A stretch of 64,000 nucleotides of DNA from NCBI RefSeq assembly GCF_900105245.1, contig NZ_FNSZ01000001.1:7934001-7998000 (forward strand). Reading direction: 5' to 3'. The translations under genes were made by a program, and so were the position numbers. Under the pieces are notes generated by a model. That model searched no databases. It was not told the origin of the DNA and was given only the letters and a program-made list of their open reading frames with translations. Source of the DNA: Streptomyces sp. 1222.5. GTDB taxonomy: Bacteria > Actinomycetota > Actinomycetes > Streptomycetales > Streptomycetaceae. Below are positions 26,839-35,391 of this stretch, in pieces (the first letter of the stretch is position 1; every line of letters begins with the position of its first letter).

Positions 26839-27012
26839 TCAGTGCTTGAAGACGTCCTTCGTCTTCTCCTTGGCCTGGCGGGCGTCTCCGCGAGCGCCTT
26901 CCATGCGGCCTTCGGCCTCCATGCGCTCGTTGCCGACCGCGCGGCCCACGGCCTCCTTGGTCTTGCCCTTGGCCTGCTCCGCCTTGCCCTTGGCCTTCTG
27001 GTTGCCAGCCAT
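26839..27012 (-). CDS. CsbD-like small stress protein, 57 aa
   Basis: A short, highly charged helical protein starting MAGNQKAKGKAEQAKGKTKE and ending EKTKDVFKH, the composition and spacing of the CsbD family. In Bacillus csbD is controlled by sigma B, and many actinomycete copies respond to stress. It is easily missed because of its size. A GNNT-14-GGGTAA pattern lies about 95 bases upstream, and a strong terminator follows. Confidence 0.85.
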   Translation of the reverse strand: MAGNQKAKGKAEQAKGKTKEAVGRAVGNERMEAEGRMEGARGDARQAKEKTKDVFKH

Positions 27013-27105
27013 CGGGTTTCACATCCCAACATCCTCGGGGTGTCCGTTCGCCTTTCGACTTGCCGCTGCGCCGCCGGCCAAACCAGCAATCGCCTCCCGC
27101 GTCCA

Positions 27106-27129
27106 TTACCCAGGCTTGGTTGAACAGTC
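27106..27129 (-). promoter_or_regulatory. Possible sigma-B-like promoter for the CsbD-like gene
   Basis: On the minus strand GACT (27129-27126), 14 bases, then GGGTAA (27111-27106) fits the loose GNNT-N14-16-GGGTA pattern of Streptomyces stress sigma factors. The pattern carries little information, so this is weak. Confidence 0.3.
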
Positions 27130-27157
27130 CAAACTGATAAACCTAGTGTGATCAAAC

Positions 27158-27412
27158 GTGGATACCACTGCACTCGCGGGTGAGCTGCGGCTGGCCATGG
27201 GCCGGAGCGTCCGCCGGCCCCTCTCGGGCGCTTCGGTGTTGGCCCGGCTGGCGCGTACCGGCCCCGACTCACCCGGCTCGCTCGCCGACCTGGAACGCGT
27301 CCGGCCGCAGGCGATGGCCGGCACTCTTGCCGGACTCGAACAGCGCGGGCTGGTGAGCCGTGCCCCCGACGCCGCCGACGGGCGCCGGGCCATCGTCTCC
27401 CTCACCGAGTGA
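27158..27412 (+). pseudogene. Truncated MarR-family regulator
   Basis: The first 84 residues of a MarR winged-helix repressor: SGASVLARLARTGPDSPGSLA, then RVRPQAMAGTLAGLEQRGLV (recognition helix) and the wing RAPDAADGRRAIVSLTE, then a TGA. One base out of frame, the expected family continuation EGRAVLEQRRTA follows at about 27413-27448, so a one-base insertion caused the stop. Right after it the sequence becomes transporter. Start GTG 27158 has no ribosome site. The regulator has lost its C-terminal dimerisation helices. Confidence 0.75.
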
Positions 27413-27448
27413 GGGACGGGCGGTGCTGGAGCAGCGCCGCACGGCGCC

Positions 27449-28033
27449 TTCGCCGCGCTGCTGCTGCTCAGCGGCCTCGGCCAGGGCATGTTCTCCTCGC
27501 CCAACACCTCCTCGATCATGGGCAGCGTCCCGGCCCGCTACCGGGGCGTGGCCTCCGGGATGCGGTCCACCTTCCAGAACTCGGGCACGGCCCTGTCCAT
27601 CGGTGTCTTCTTCTCCCTCATGGTCTCCGGGCTGGCCGCCACCCTCCCATCGACGCTGAGCAGCGGGCTCCGGGCACACGGCGTGCCCGCCGGCGCCGCC
27701 CACGAGGCGGCCTCACTGCCGCCGGTCGGCACCCTGTTCGCGACGTTCCTCGGCGACAACCCCATCGGCCACCTTCTGGGCACCGGCGGCACGCTCGACC
27801 GGCTGACCGCGGCCCAGCGCGTCGGCCTGACCGGTCACCGCTTCTTCCCGGAACTGGTCTCCGGCCCCTTCCACCACGGGCTGAGCATCGTGTTCGGTGT
27901 CGCCGCGGCGATGGCCCTCGTCGCCGCGCTCGCCTCCGCCCTGCGGGGCGGCCACGAGCGCGCCGACGACGACACCCGGCGCGGCGGGCCGGACCGCTCC
28001 GCCGAGGACCGGTCCGCACGCACCACTCCCTAG
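27449..28033 (+). pseudogene. C-terminal remnant of a DHA2-type MFS transporter
   Basis: About 190 codons encode only the last part of a 14-helix drug transporter: FAALLLLSGLGQGMFSSPNT, PARYRGVASGMRSTFQNSG, a large hydrophilic loop, then a final helix (IVFGVAAAMALVAALASAL) and a charged tail. The N-terminal ~300-400 residues are missing. Coding resumes directly after the MarR fragment, so one deletion removed the end of marR and the start of the transporter. An internal ATG at 27488 could start a 181-residue piece, but it could not transport. Confidence 0.75.
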
Positions 28034-29013
28034 CCGGCGTACGCCCGCAGTGGGTAGTGGTCCGAGAGGTTGGTGTACGTGTACGACGTACCCCAGCTGC
28101 TCACCGTCCAGGGCGCCGACCGCTCCTGCACGACCTCGTTGCGCCAGCCGGCCGGCCGGGCATGGCCGGCCCGGCTGAGGACGTAGTCCAGGTCCTCGCG
28201 CGGATCGTCCGGGTAGCGGTCGTGGGCGATGGAGTTCTCCTGCGTGTCGAAGGAGTACGGATGCCCGGTCCGGGCGTCGGCCCCGACCAGGTCCGCGTCG
28301 GCGAGCATCGAGGCGTACTCGGCGCTGCGCGAGTCCACGTTGAGGTCGCCCGCGACCAGGACCTCCTCGTCCGCGGGAATGTTCTTCGCGTCCAGGAACG
28401 TGTCGATCGCCTTGAACTGCCGGCTGCGGTCCAGTGCCGCCTCGCCCGCGCCGCATCCGGAGTCCGTCGACTGCGCGTGCGTCCCGATGACATGCACCTT
28501 GCTGCCGCCGACGTTCAACACCACATAGGCGAAGCCCTTGTTGGACCACCAGTCCGCGCCGCAGGCGTCCTTGTAGACGTACTGCTCCTTGTGCAGGATC
28601 GGCCACTTGCTCAGCACGGTGACCCCGCCGTCCTCGGGCGTGGCCGACGAGTACGCCCCGCCGGTGGCGTCCCACCCGGTGCGGCCGCGCCCCACCACCG
28701 GGGTCTGGTACGGGTACTGGGCCGCGGCGGCGCTCTTCAGCGCGTCCGACGAGGAGTTGTCGAAGGCCTCCTGGAGGACGACCACGTCGTTGCCCTGGAA
28801 GAAGGACGCCTTCGGTATCTCCGCGGCGCGGTGGTCCTGACCCCAGTTCGGGTACAGGTTCTTGCTCATGAGGAAGGTGTTGTACGTCAGAACCCGCACG
28901 GCCGGAGCGGGTTCGGCGGCCTCCGCCGTGGCCGTGCCGGCGAGCGCCGCCGCGGGCAGGGCGAGGACGAGCACGGCCGCGGTGAGGGCGCGGCGCGGTG
29001 CGAAGGGCGTCAC
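28030..29013 (-). CDS. Secreted sphingomyelinase C-like phosphodiesterase
   Basis: 327 residues. The signal peptide (residues 1-32, RRALTAAVLVLALPAAALAG) is followed by an endonuclease/exonuclease/phosphatase fold matching bacterial neutral sphingomyelinases: VRVLTYNTFLMSKNLYPNWG, VVLQEAFDN, WWSNKGFAYV, HVIGTHAQSTDSGCG, VAGDLNVD and the C-terminal LSDHYPL with the catalytic His. It would hydrolyse sphingomyelin or other phospholipids outside the cell. GTG 29013 is chosen because AGGGAGATCC lies just upstream and the signal peptide then starts correctly. It slightly overlaps the end of the MFS remnant. Confidence 0.9.
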   Translation of the reverse strand: MTPFAPRRALTAAVLVLALPAAALAGTATAEAAEPAPAVRVLTYNTFLMSKNLYPNWGQDHRAAEIPKASFFQGNDVVVLQEAFDNSSSDALKSAAAAQYPYQTPVVGRGRTGWDATGGAYSSATPEDGGVTVLSKWPILHKEQYVYKDACGADWWSNKGFAYVVLNVGGSKVHVIGTHAQSTDSGCGAGEAALDRSRQFKAIDTFLDAKNIPADEEVLVAGDLNVDSRSAEYASMLADADLVGADARTGHPYSFDTQENSIAHDRYPDDPREDLDYVLSRAGHARPAGWRNEVVQERSAPWTVSSWGTSYTYTNLSDHYPLRAYAG

Positions 29014-29609
29014 TGGATCTCCCTGTCGATGGAGTCGATGAAGAGCTGAGTGGCGCCGCACATCAAACCATCTGCGATTACCCACAGGTACACCCAGGCA
29101 CGCACCGAATGGCACACAGCCGAGGAATCAGGGAGTCCGACATCTCGAAGCTCCCCCAGCACATGTCCGAACCGGAGGAGCCCCGGACCGACGGCCAGAA
29201 GCGGCCAGCCTGTCCACCAGTGTGCGCCCGCCGAGCGGGTGTGCACGACTACGACACGCCTGCGGTCACGCGGTGGGCGTACCGGCCGGGGGCGGCTGCC
29301 CCCCATGGGGAGGCACCGGGGAACAAGGTGGGAGCAGAAACGGTCGGGAAGCGGCCGGCCGACCGTGGCCGCTCACTGATCCGGTGGCCGCCATGATGAC
29401 GAACCGCGGCGAGTGCACCGGTGTGCGCTCCGTTCACCGGGCGCGACCGGGCGCCTGGCTGTCCGCCGGCCGGCAGGATGCCGTCCACGGCCTGGCCCGG
29501 GACCCGGCCGCCTGGCGGTCCTGGTACCGGCGGACCGTGGTGAAGGACGCCCTGGAGCGTGTGCACGCACTCGGTGCGGCGGGCGGTCGAGCGGCGGACG
29601 CCGGGCCGG
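29014..29609. other. Long intergenic region, no convincing gene
   Basis: 596 bp between sphingomyelinase and DedA, both on the minus strand. The part nearest the sphingomyelinase is less GC-rich and probably holds its promoter. A plus-strand frame from ATG 29393 reads LARDPAAWRSWYRRTVVKDALERV in two segments (LARDPAAWRSWYRR and TVVKDALERVHALG) and has some coding character, but no start signal or known family; it may be a remnant. Confidence 0.4.
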
Positions 29610-30230
29610 TCAGGGTTCGCGCCGCCGTCGTACGAGGTGCCGTAGGACGAGGCCGGCGAGCAGTGCGGCGAGGGCGGCGACCACGTGGAGCTGGTAGCGC
29701 CGGATCTCGTCGTAGACGGCGGTGATGTGGTCGCCCACCAGGTAGGCCAAGGTGGCCCACAGACCGACCCACAGGGCGGCGCCGAGGGCGTTGAAGGCGA
29801 GGAAACGGCGCCAGCGCATACCCGTGGTGCCCGCGATGATGCCGTTGGCCTGGCGCAGGCCCTCGATGAACCGGGCCACCGTCACGATCTTGCCGCCGTG
29901 CCGGCCGAAGAACGCCTCGGCGGCCGCGAACCGCTTGGGCGTCAGGAAGACGTAACGGCCCCAGCGGTGCACGAAGGCCCGCCCGCCGGACCGGCCGATC
30001 AGGTACCCGATGTTGTCCCCGACGACGGCCGCGGTGAAGGCGATGGCGGCCACGGCCACGATGCTGAGCCGCCCGGCGCCCGCGTAGACCCCCGCCGCGA
30101 GGAGGATCGTCTCGCCGGGCGCGGGCACCCCGAAATCCTCCACGAGGACCACGGCCCCGACGGCCCAGTAGCCGTAGTGACCGAGCAGCGGCGCCAGATG
30201 GGCCAGCGGTCCGGGGAGCGGAGTCGACAT
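29610..30230 (-). CDS. DedA-family membrane protein
   Basis: A 206-residue integral membrane protein with the DedA pattern: VVLVEDFGVPAPGETILLAA, AFTAAVVGDNIGYLIGR, FFGRHGGKIVTVARFIEGLR and a C-terminal helical pair. DedA/SNARE-associated proteins move lipids such as undecaprenyl phosphate across the membrane and support envelope and pH homeostasis. The usual GR(F/V)(I/V)PGVR motif is degenerate here (ARFIEGLRQANG). The GGAGG before the ATG is unusually close (1-2 bases). Confidence 0.85.
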   Translation of the reverse strand: MSTPLPGPLAHLAPLLGHYGYWAVGAVVLVEDFGVPAPGETILLAAGVYAGAGRLSIVAVAAIAFTAAVVGDNIGYLIGRSGGRAFVHRWGRYVFLTPKRFAAAEAFFGRHGGKIVTVARFIEGLRQANGIIAGTTGMRWRRFLAFNALGAALWVGLWATLAYLVGDHITAVYDEIRRYQLHVVAALAALLAGLVLRHLVRRRREP

Positions 30231-30263
30231 GCCTCCACGGTACGGCGGGCGGTCGGCGCCGGG

Positions 30264-31516
30264 TCAGGGCCGGCCGGCCGGGTCCTGGTCGCGCACCGCT
30301 GGGGCCGGGTCGTGGGCCGGAGCTTCGCCGCCGCCGGCTCCTAGGGCCCCGGGCACGGTCCGCCGGCCGGTGAGCCGGCCGGTCAGCCGCCGGGCCAGCG
30401 GCTCGGTCCAGCGGGCGGTCAACGGGCCGAGGACGACCAGGATCAGGACGTACGCGGTGGCCAGCGGGCCGAGATCGGAGTCGATGCCGGCGGTGACGGC
30501 GAGTCCGGCGATGACGACGGAGAACTCGCCGCGTGCGACCAGGGTGCCGCCCGCCCGCCACCGGCCCTTGGCCGATACACCGGCACGGCGGGCCGCCCAG
30601 TAGCCCGTGGCGATCTTCGTGAGGGTGTTGACCGCGGCCAGCGCGAGCGCGGGCAGCAGCACCGGCGGGATGCTCGCCGGGTCGGTGTGCAGCCCGAAGA
30701 AGACGAAGAAGACGGCCGCGAACAGGTCCCTGAGGGGGGCGAGAAGGTGGTGGGCGCCCTCGGCGACCTCCCCGGACAGGGCGATGCCCACGAGGAAGGC
30801 GCCCACGGCCGCCGACACCTGCAACTGCTGCGCCACACCGGCGACCACCAGGGTCAGGCCGAGCACCACCAGCAGCAGCTTCTCCGGGTCGTCGGTGGAG
30901 ACGAAGCGGGAGATGTGGCGGCCGAAGCGCACCGCCAGCAGCAGCACCAGGCCGGCCACGCCGAGGGCGATGGCCAGCGTGACGCTGCCGGCGGCGAAGC
31001 CGGTCCCGGCCAGGAGCGCGGTGACGACCGGCAGGTAGACGGCCATCGACAGGTCCTCCAGCACCAGGATGCTGAGGATCACGGGTGTCTCCCGGTTGCC
31101 GATCCGGCCGAGTTCGCCGAGGACCTTGCCGATGACACCGGGGGAGGAGATCCAGGTGATGCCGGCCAGGACGACGGCATCAGGGCCATGGCGGCACCGG
31201 GCAGGGCGTTGAGGGCGGCGTCGACGAGTCCGGCCGGGTACTGGGTGCGGAGGTGGGAGACCAGATCGCTGGCCGTGTACTCCAGGCCCAGCATGAGCAG
31301 CAGCAGGATCACGCCGATCTCGGCGCCGATCGCCACGAACTCCTCACTGGTGCCGAGCGGCAGCAGCCCGCCCTCGCCGAAGGCCAGGCCGGCCAGCAGG
31401 TAGAGCGGGATCGGCGAGAAGCGCAGGCGTGCGGCGAGCCGGCCCAGCAGGCCGAGGCCGAGGATGATGGCGCCGAACTCGATCAGGAAGACCGCGGAGG
31501 AATGCATCCGGATCAC
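30264..31516 (-). pseudogene. CPA2-type cation/proton antiporter, frameshifted
   Basis: Together the two halves encode a ~415-residue KefB/CPA2-type antiporter. The first frame (31516 to about 31175) gives the N-terminal helices LIEFGAIILGLGLLGRLAARLRF and GVILLLLMLGLEYTASDL (in pieces) up to GAAMALM, then runs into nonsense ending at 31079. The second frame picks up family sequence at AVVLAGITWISSPGVIGKVL and LSILVLEDLSMAVYLPVV to the end. About 8-9 residues are missing at the junction near 31171-31185, consistent with a small out-of-frame deletion. The downstream half could start at GTG 31082 but would be a broken transporter. Sequencing error cannot be excluded. It overlaps the KhtT-like gene by 4 bp. 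Confidence 0.8.
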
Positions 31517-31998
31517 TCCCGGCCGAGGATCGCGGCGGCGGCGTCGGTGCCCTCGCGGGTGCCGATCACGATGAGCGTGTCGCCGCCGGCCAGCCGGAAA
31601 CCGGGGCCGGGGGAGGGTATGGCTTCGGCGCGGCGCAGCACGGCCACGATCGACACGCCGGTCTCGGTGCGCATTCGGGTGTCGCCGAGCAGGCGGCCGT
31701 TCCAGTAGGACGCCGAGGACAGTTCGATCCGCTCGGCGACCAGACCCAGTTCCGTCGTGGAGAGCAGGGTGGGGCTGTGGTGCGTGGGCTTCAGCGCGTC
31801 CACCAGTGCCTCCGCCTCACCGCCGGTGAGGCGCACGGAGAGCGCGCAGGCGCCGGGATCGTCGCGGCGGTAGGCGCTCAGTGTTCGCGATCCGTCGCGG
31901 TGGGCCACCACGGACACACGGCGGTCCTCCCGTGTGGTGAGGTCGTACCGGACCCCGATTCCCGGCAACGGCGTACTGCTCGTGCGCGCGGCGCCCAT
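31513..31998 (-). CDS. KhtT/TrkA-C-type antiporter regulatory subunit
   Basis: 161 residues: an N-terminal ~75-residue domain (starting with GIGVRYDLTTREDRRVSVVAH) and a C-terminal RCK_C (TrkA-C) domain with TGVSIVAVLRRAEAIPSPGP and LAGGDTLIVIGTREGTDAA. In Bacillus KhtT such a subunit gates the KhtU potassium/proton antiporter in response to pH and c-di-AMP. Its stop overlaps the start of the antiporter as ATGA, so the pair is coupled. The regulator is intact although the antiporter frame is broken. Confidence 0.88.
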   Translation of the reverse strand: MGAARTSSTPLPGIGVRYDLTTREDRRVSVVAHRDGSRTLSAYRRDDPGACALSVRLTGGEAEALVDALKPTHHSPTLLSTTELGLVAERIELSSASYWNGRLLGDTRMRTETGVSIVAVLRRAEAIPSPGPGFRLAGGDTLIVIGTREGTDAAAAILGRE

Positions 31999-32022
31999 GG
32001 CTGCCCCCCTGCCCGTCTTGAC

Positions 32023-32039
32023 GGTTTCTTGGTGAAACC
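32023..32039. promoter_or_regulatory. Inverted repeat upstream of the antiporter operon
   Basis: GGTTTC-5-GAAACC (32023-32039), 25 bp ahead of the KhtT-like start, with a further CGAAACC at 32045-32051. It could be an operator; no known regulator is assigned. Confidence 0.3.
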
Positions 32040-32116
32040 ATTACCGAAACCCTGACCTGGCGCGGGTGAACGCGGGTGTGGAGGTCCCGGGTCGGGCACG
32101 GTCGGGCAGGGAGGTG

Positions 32117-32299
32117 TCAGAGTCCGGGCGCCGAACAGCTCTCGTCGTCCAGGGCGCCGGGCTGGCAGGTGCGGCACAGTTCGTGGTCCCCGTCGCGGGT
32201 GACGACGGTGCCCCACCCGAGGCACTGCTCGCATTCGCGGGCGAGGGTCAGGTCGGGACGGGGAGGCAAGAGGGGACTGCGGTGGGCTCCGTACGCCAT
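32117..32299 (-). CDS. Small zinc-ribbon-like protein, 60 aa
   Basis: A 60-residue protein with two CxxC pairs (CEQCLGWGTVVTRDG then CRTCQPG), which should bind one zinc ion, as in DnaJ-type or rubredoxin-like zinc ribbons. Function unknown. GAGGAG lies ~12 bases upstream of the ATG, and a comparatively AT-rich promoter region (32385-32420, with CATAAT on the minus strand) precedes it. Confidence 0.7.
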   Translation of the reverse strand: MAYGAHRSPLLPPRPDLTLARECEQCLGWGTVVTRDGDHELCRTCQPGALDDESCSAPGL

Positions 32300-32433
32300 G
32301 CGGTGAGCGGCTCCTCGAAGTCGCGGGACGAACGCCAGGGGAAGACGGGGAAGAGGGGCGGGGGCGCGCTGACAACGCTGTCCGAGCTGCCTCCATTATG
32401 TCCTACTTTTCCTTTATGTCTAGACCCCGGTGT

Positions 32434-32474
32434 CACTCGGTGCCGGTGGGACAAGCCTGATCCAGCACCGAGTG
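32434..32474 (-). terminator. Hairpin after the aldo/keto reductase
   Basis: CACTCGGTGC (32434-32443) pairs perfectly with GCACCGAGTG (32465-32474), starting five bases past the reductase stop. The 21-base loop makes it a moderate terminator. Confidence 0.55.
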
Positions 32475-32478
32475 CCGA

Positions 32479-33522
32479 TCATCCGAGAGTGCCGAGCCGG
32501 GCCTCCCGCCACAGGTCCACGCCGCCCTCGGTGGCGTACTTGTCGATCTCGGCGAGTTCCTCGGTGCTGAAGTCGAGGTTCTCCAGCGCGGCCACGTTCT
32601 GCTCCAGCTGCTCGGTGCGCGAGGCGCCGATGACCAGGGAGGTCACCCGCTCGTCGCGCAGCGCCCAGGCCAGCGCCAGCTGGGCGAGGGTCTGCCCGCG
32701 CCGGGCCGCGATGTCGTTCAGGGCGCGCAGTCGCCGCCGCATGTCGTCCGTGAGCCAGGCCGGGTCGAAGGACTTCCCCTGCGCGGCCCGCGAGTCCTCG
32801 GGCAGGCCCTCGAGGTAGCGGCCGGTCAGCAGCCCCTGGGCCAGCGCGGTGAAGCCGATCACCCCGAAGCCCTCCTCCTGCGCCGCGTCCAGCAGGCCGT
32901 CGGTCTCGATCCAGCGGTTGAGCATGCTGTACGACGGCTGGTGGATCAGCAGGGGGGTGCCGAGGTCCCGCAGGATCGCCGCCGCCTGCCGGGTGCGCTC
33001 GGCGTCGTAGGACGAGATGCCGACGTAGAGGGCCTTGCCCTGGCGGACGGCGGTGTCGAGCGCGCCCATGGTCTCCTCCAGCGGCGTGCTCGCGTCCAGC
33101 CGGTGGGAGTAGAAGATGTCCACGTAGTCCACGCCCATCCGGCGCAGCGACTGGTCCAGCGAGGCCAGCACGTACTTGCGGGAACCGCCGCCCTGTCCGT
33201 AGGGGCCGGGCCACATGTCCCAGCCGGCCTTGGTGGAGACCACCAGTTCGTCCCGGTGGGGCGCCAGGTCCTGCTTCATGAGCCGCCCGAAGTTGACCTC
33301 GGCCGAGCCGTACGGGGGGCCGTAGTTGTTGGCCAGGTCGTGGTGGGTGATCCCGAGGTCGAAGGCGCGCAGGGCGATCTCGCGCTGCGTCTCGAACGGG
33401 CGGTCGTCGCCGAAGTTGTGCCAGTAGCCCAGCGACAGGACCGGCAGGTCCAGTCCCGAGCGGCCGGTGCGCCGGTAGCGCATGGTGCCGTCGTAGCGAG
33501 CGGGGTCCGCGACGTACGTCAT
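32479..33522 (-). CDS. Aldo/keto reductase (YghZ/GPR-like)
   Basis: A 347-residue NADPH-dependent TIM-barrel reductase. The start MRYRRTGRSGLDLPVLSLG, the catalytic-tetrad region GITHHDLANNYGPPYGSAE and the segment GWDMWPGPYGQGGGSRKY match the YghZ/L-glyceraldehyde-3-phosphate reductase subfamily; later family blocks are HRLDASTPLEET and TSLVIGASRTEQL. It would detoxify reactive aldehydes such as methylglyoxal or L-glyceraldehyde 3-phosphate. ATG 33522 is preceded by GGAGAAG; upstream in-frame codons lack similarity. Divergent from the MHS transporter. Confidence 0.92.
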   Translation of the reverse strand: MTYVADPARYDGTMRYRRTGRSGLDLPVLSLGYWHNFGDDRPFETQREIALRAFDLGITHHDLANNYGPPYGSAEVNFGRLMKQDLAPHRDELVVSTKAGWDMWPGPYGQGGGSRKYVLASLDQSLRRMGVDYVDIFYSHRLDASTPLEETMGALDTAVRQGKALYVGISSYDAERTRQAAAILRDLGTPLLIHQPSYSMLNRWIETDGLLDAAQEEGFGVIGFTALAQGLLTGRYLEGLPEDSRAAQGKSFDPAWLTDDMRRRLRALNDIAARRGQTLAQLALAWALRDERVTSLVIGASRTEQLEQNVAALENLDFSTEELAEIDKYATEGGVDLWREARLGTLG

Positions 33523-33674
33523 CGGGTCTTCTCCGGGTGGTGCCGTAGGGGATTCCTCCGTGTGCGGAGGATCCGTCCACCCTGCTCCCTGCCGCCCGCG
33601 CAAGTCCAACCGCCGTCCCGGATGGGATTGAGTGGTTCCGTTTCTTAATCGGCCGCCCGGGCAGGCGGTGATCA

Positions 33675-35246
33675 ATGGCGCGAGAGACGCGGGAGGCGCT
33701 CGTGAACGGTGCGACGGCCGACGGTGAACGGCGGACGGGCGACAGGCCGCGGGCGTCGGGTGCGGTCGCGCGGTTGCCGCGCCAGGTGCGGGAGGAACTG
33801 ACCCGCAGGCTCCGCCGCAACAAGGGGGCCTTCCGCAAGGACGACGTGCAGGTCGTCGAGCCCCCGCTGCTCCGGCGGGCCGTGGGCGCCTCCGCGCTCG
33901 GCAACTGCATGGAGTGGTTCGACTTCGGCGTCTACAGCTACCTGGCCGCCACGATCGGCAAGGTGTTCTTCCCGGGCGCCTCGCCGGCCGCCCAGGTCAT
34001 CTCCTCCTTCGCGACCTTCGCCGCCGCCTTCGTCGTACGGCCCCTCGGCGGGCTGGTCTTCGGGCCGCTGGGCGACCGGATCGGCCGGCAGAAGGTGCTC
34101 GCCACCACCATGATCATGATGGCGGTGGGCACCTTCGCCATCGGCGTCATCCCCGGCTACTCCACGATCGGCATCGCCGCGCCCGTGCTGCTCCTGCTGG
34201 CCCGGATGGTCCAGGGGTTCTCGACGGGCGGCGAGTACGGCGGCGCGACCACGTTCGTCGCCGAGTACTCGCCGGACCGCAGGCGGGGCTTCCTGTCCAG
34301 CTGGCTCGACTTCGGCACTTTTGTCGGCTACGCCCTCGGCTCGGCCCTGGTCACCGTGCTGAACCTGACGCTGACGGACGGCCAGATGCTTTCCTGGGGC
34401 TGGCGCGTCCCCTTCCTGATCGCCGGGCCGCTCGGTGTGATCGGTCTCTACATGCGGCTCAAGCTGGAGGAGTCCCCGGCCTTCCAGCAGCAGCTGGACG
34501 AGCACGAGAAGTCCCTCGCGCAGGAGTCGGCGGGCAGCGAGTTCAAGGACATCATCAGGAACCACTGGCGGCCGCTGCTGATCTGCATGGGCCTGGTCCT
34601 GCTCTACAACGTCACCAACTACATGGTCACGGGCTACCTTCCGACGTACCAGACCGAGACCCTGCACCGCTCCAGCGGCTCCGCGGACCTCCTGGTGCTC
34701 GTCGGCATGGTGTGGATCGTCGTCCTGATCACCTTCCTCGGCCGGCTCAGCGACCGCGTCGGCCGGCGGCCGCTGTACGCCGTCGCCGCCGCGGCGATGA
34801 TCGTGCTGGCCGTGCCGGCCTTCCTGCTGATCAAGGCGCAGGGCACCTGGCCGCCGATCCTCGGGGTGCTCATCCTGTCCACCCTGCTGGCCTGCTTCGC
34901 GGCACCCAGCGCGGCCACCCTGCCCGCCCTCTTCCCGACCGCGGTCCGTTACGCGGCCATGGGCATCGGCTTCAACATCGCCGTCGCCGCGTTCGGCGGC
35001 ACCACCCCCCTGGTCACCGCCGCGCTGGTCGGCGCCACGGGCGACGACCTGATGCCGGCCTACTACCTGATGCTGGCGGGCGTCGTCGGCCTGCTGACCG
35101 TCAAGTTCCTCCCCGAGAGCGCCCAGGTCCCGCTGAAGGGCTCGCAGCCGATGGTCGGCTCGCGGGAGGAGCGGCGCGAACTGATCACCGCCTCCAAGGA
35201 GTTGTACGCCTTCGTGCAGGAGCGGGAGGAGGCGCGACACGGCTGA
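33675..35246 (+). CDS. MHS-family (ProP-like) MFS transporter
   Basis: A 523-residue, 12-helix proton symporter of the metabolite:H+ symporter family. Signatures: GNCMEWFDFGVYSYLA, VVRPLGGLVFGPLGDRIGR, STGGEYGGATTFVAEYSP and SDRVGRRPLY. ProP-type members import proline, glycine betaine or related osmolytes; others carry dicarboxylates, so the substrate is open. The ~60-residue charged N-terminus is longer than usual. AGGCGGTGATC lies directly before ATG 33675; GTG 33702 is an alternative. Confidence 0.9.
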   Translation: MARETREALVNGATADGERRTGDRPRASGAVARLPRQVREELTRRLRRNKGAFRKDDVQVVEPPLLRRAVGASALGNCMEWFDFGVYSYLAATIGKVFFPGASPAAQVISSFATFAAAFVVRPLGGLVFGPLGDRIGRQKVLATTMIMMAVGTFAIGVIPGYSTIGIAAPVLLLLARMVQGFSTGGEYGGATTFVAEYSPDRRRGFLSSWLDFGTFVGYALGSALVTVLNLTLTDGQMLSWGWRVPFLIAGPLGVIGLYMRLKLEESPAFQQQLDEHEKSLAQESAGSEFKDIIRNHWRPLLICMGLVLLYNVTNYMVTGYLPTYQTETLHRSSGSADLLVLVGMVWIVVLITFLGRLSDRVGRRPLYAVAAAAMIVLAVPAFLLIKAQGTWPPILGVLILSTLLACFAAPSAATLPALFPTAVRYAAMGIGFNIAVAAFGGTTPLVTAALVGATGDDLMPAYYLMLAGVVGLLTVKFLPESAQVPLKGSQPMVGSREERRELITASKELYAFVQEREEARHG

Positions 35247-35325
35247 GCCGCGGGGCGGCCCCTGGGGAGCTGTTCGATCCTACGAACTTCACGCGTGCCG
35301 GGTTACCGGTCCGCGCTGCATTTGA

Positions 35326-35340
35326 TAGGAAACTTTCCTA
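35326..35340. promoter_or_regulatory. CsnR-like operator palindrome
   Basis: TAGGAAACTTTCCTA is a perfect 15-nt palindrome 51 bp upstream of the chitosanase start. Its AGGAAA/TTTCCT half sites match, as I remember it, the operator of the ROK-family repressor CsnR that controls csnA in S. lividans. Confidence 0.7.
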
Positions 35341-35391
35341 CCAGTGCGGTTCGGACCAACTCCCCACCCCCCACTCCCACTTGGAGTCCCT

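Noticed and set aside
29050..29110. GNNT-N16-GGGTAA promoter before the sphingomyelinase gene
   Set aside because: The pattern is too loose; a match is expected by chance in a region of this size.
29393..29609. A small plus-strand gene next to dedA
   Set aside because: Some coding flavour but no ribosome site or family, and it runs into the antisense of dedA; kept only as a possible remnant.
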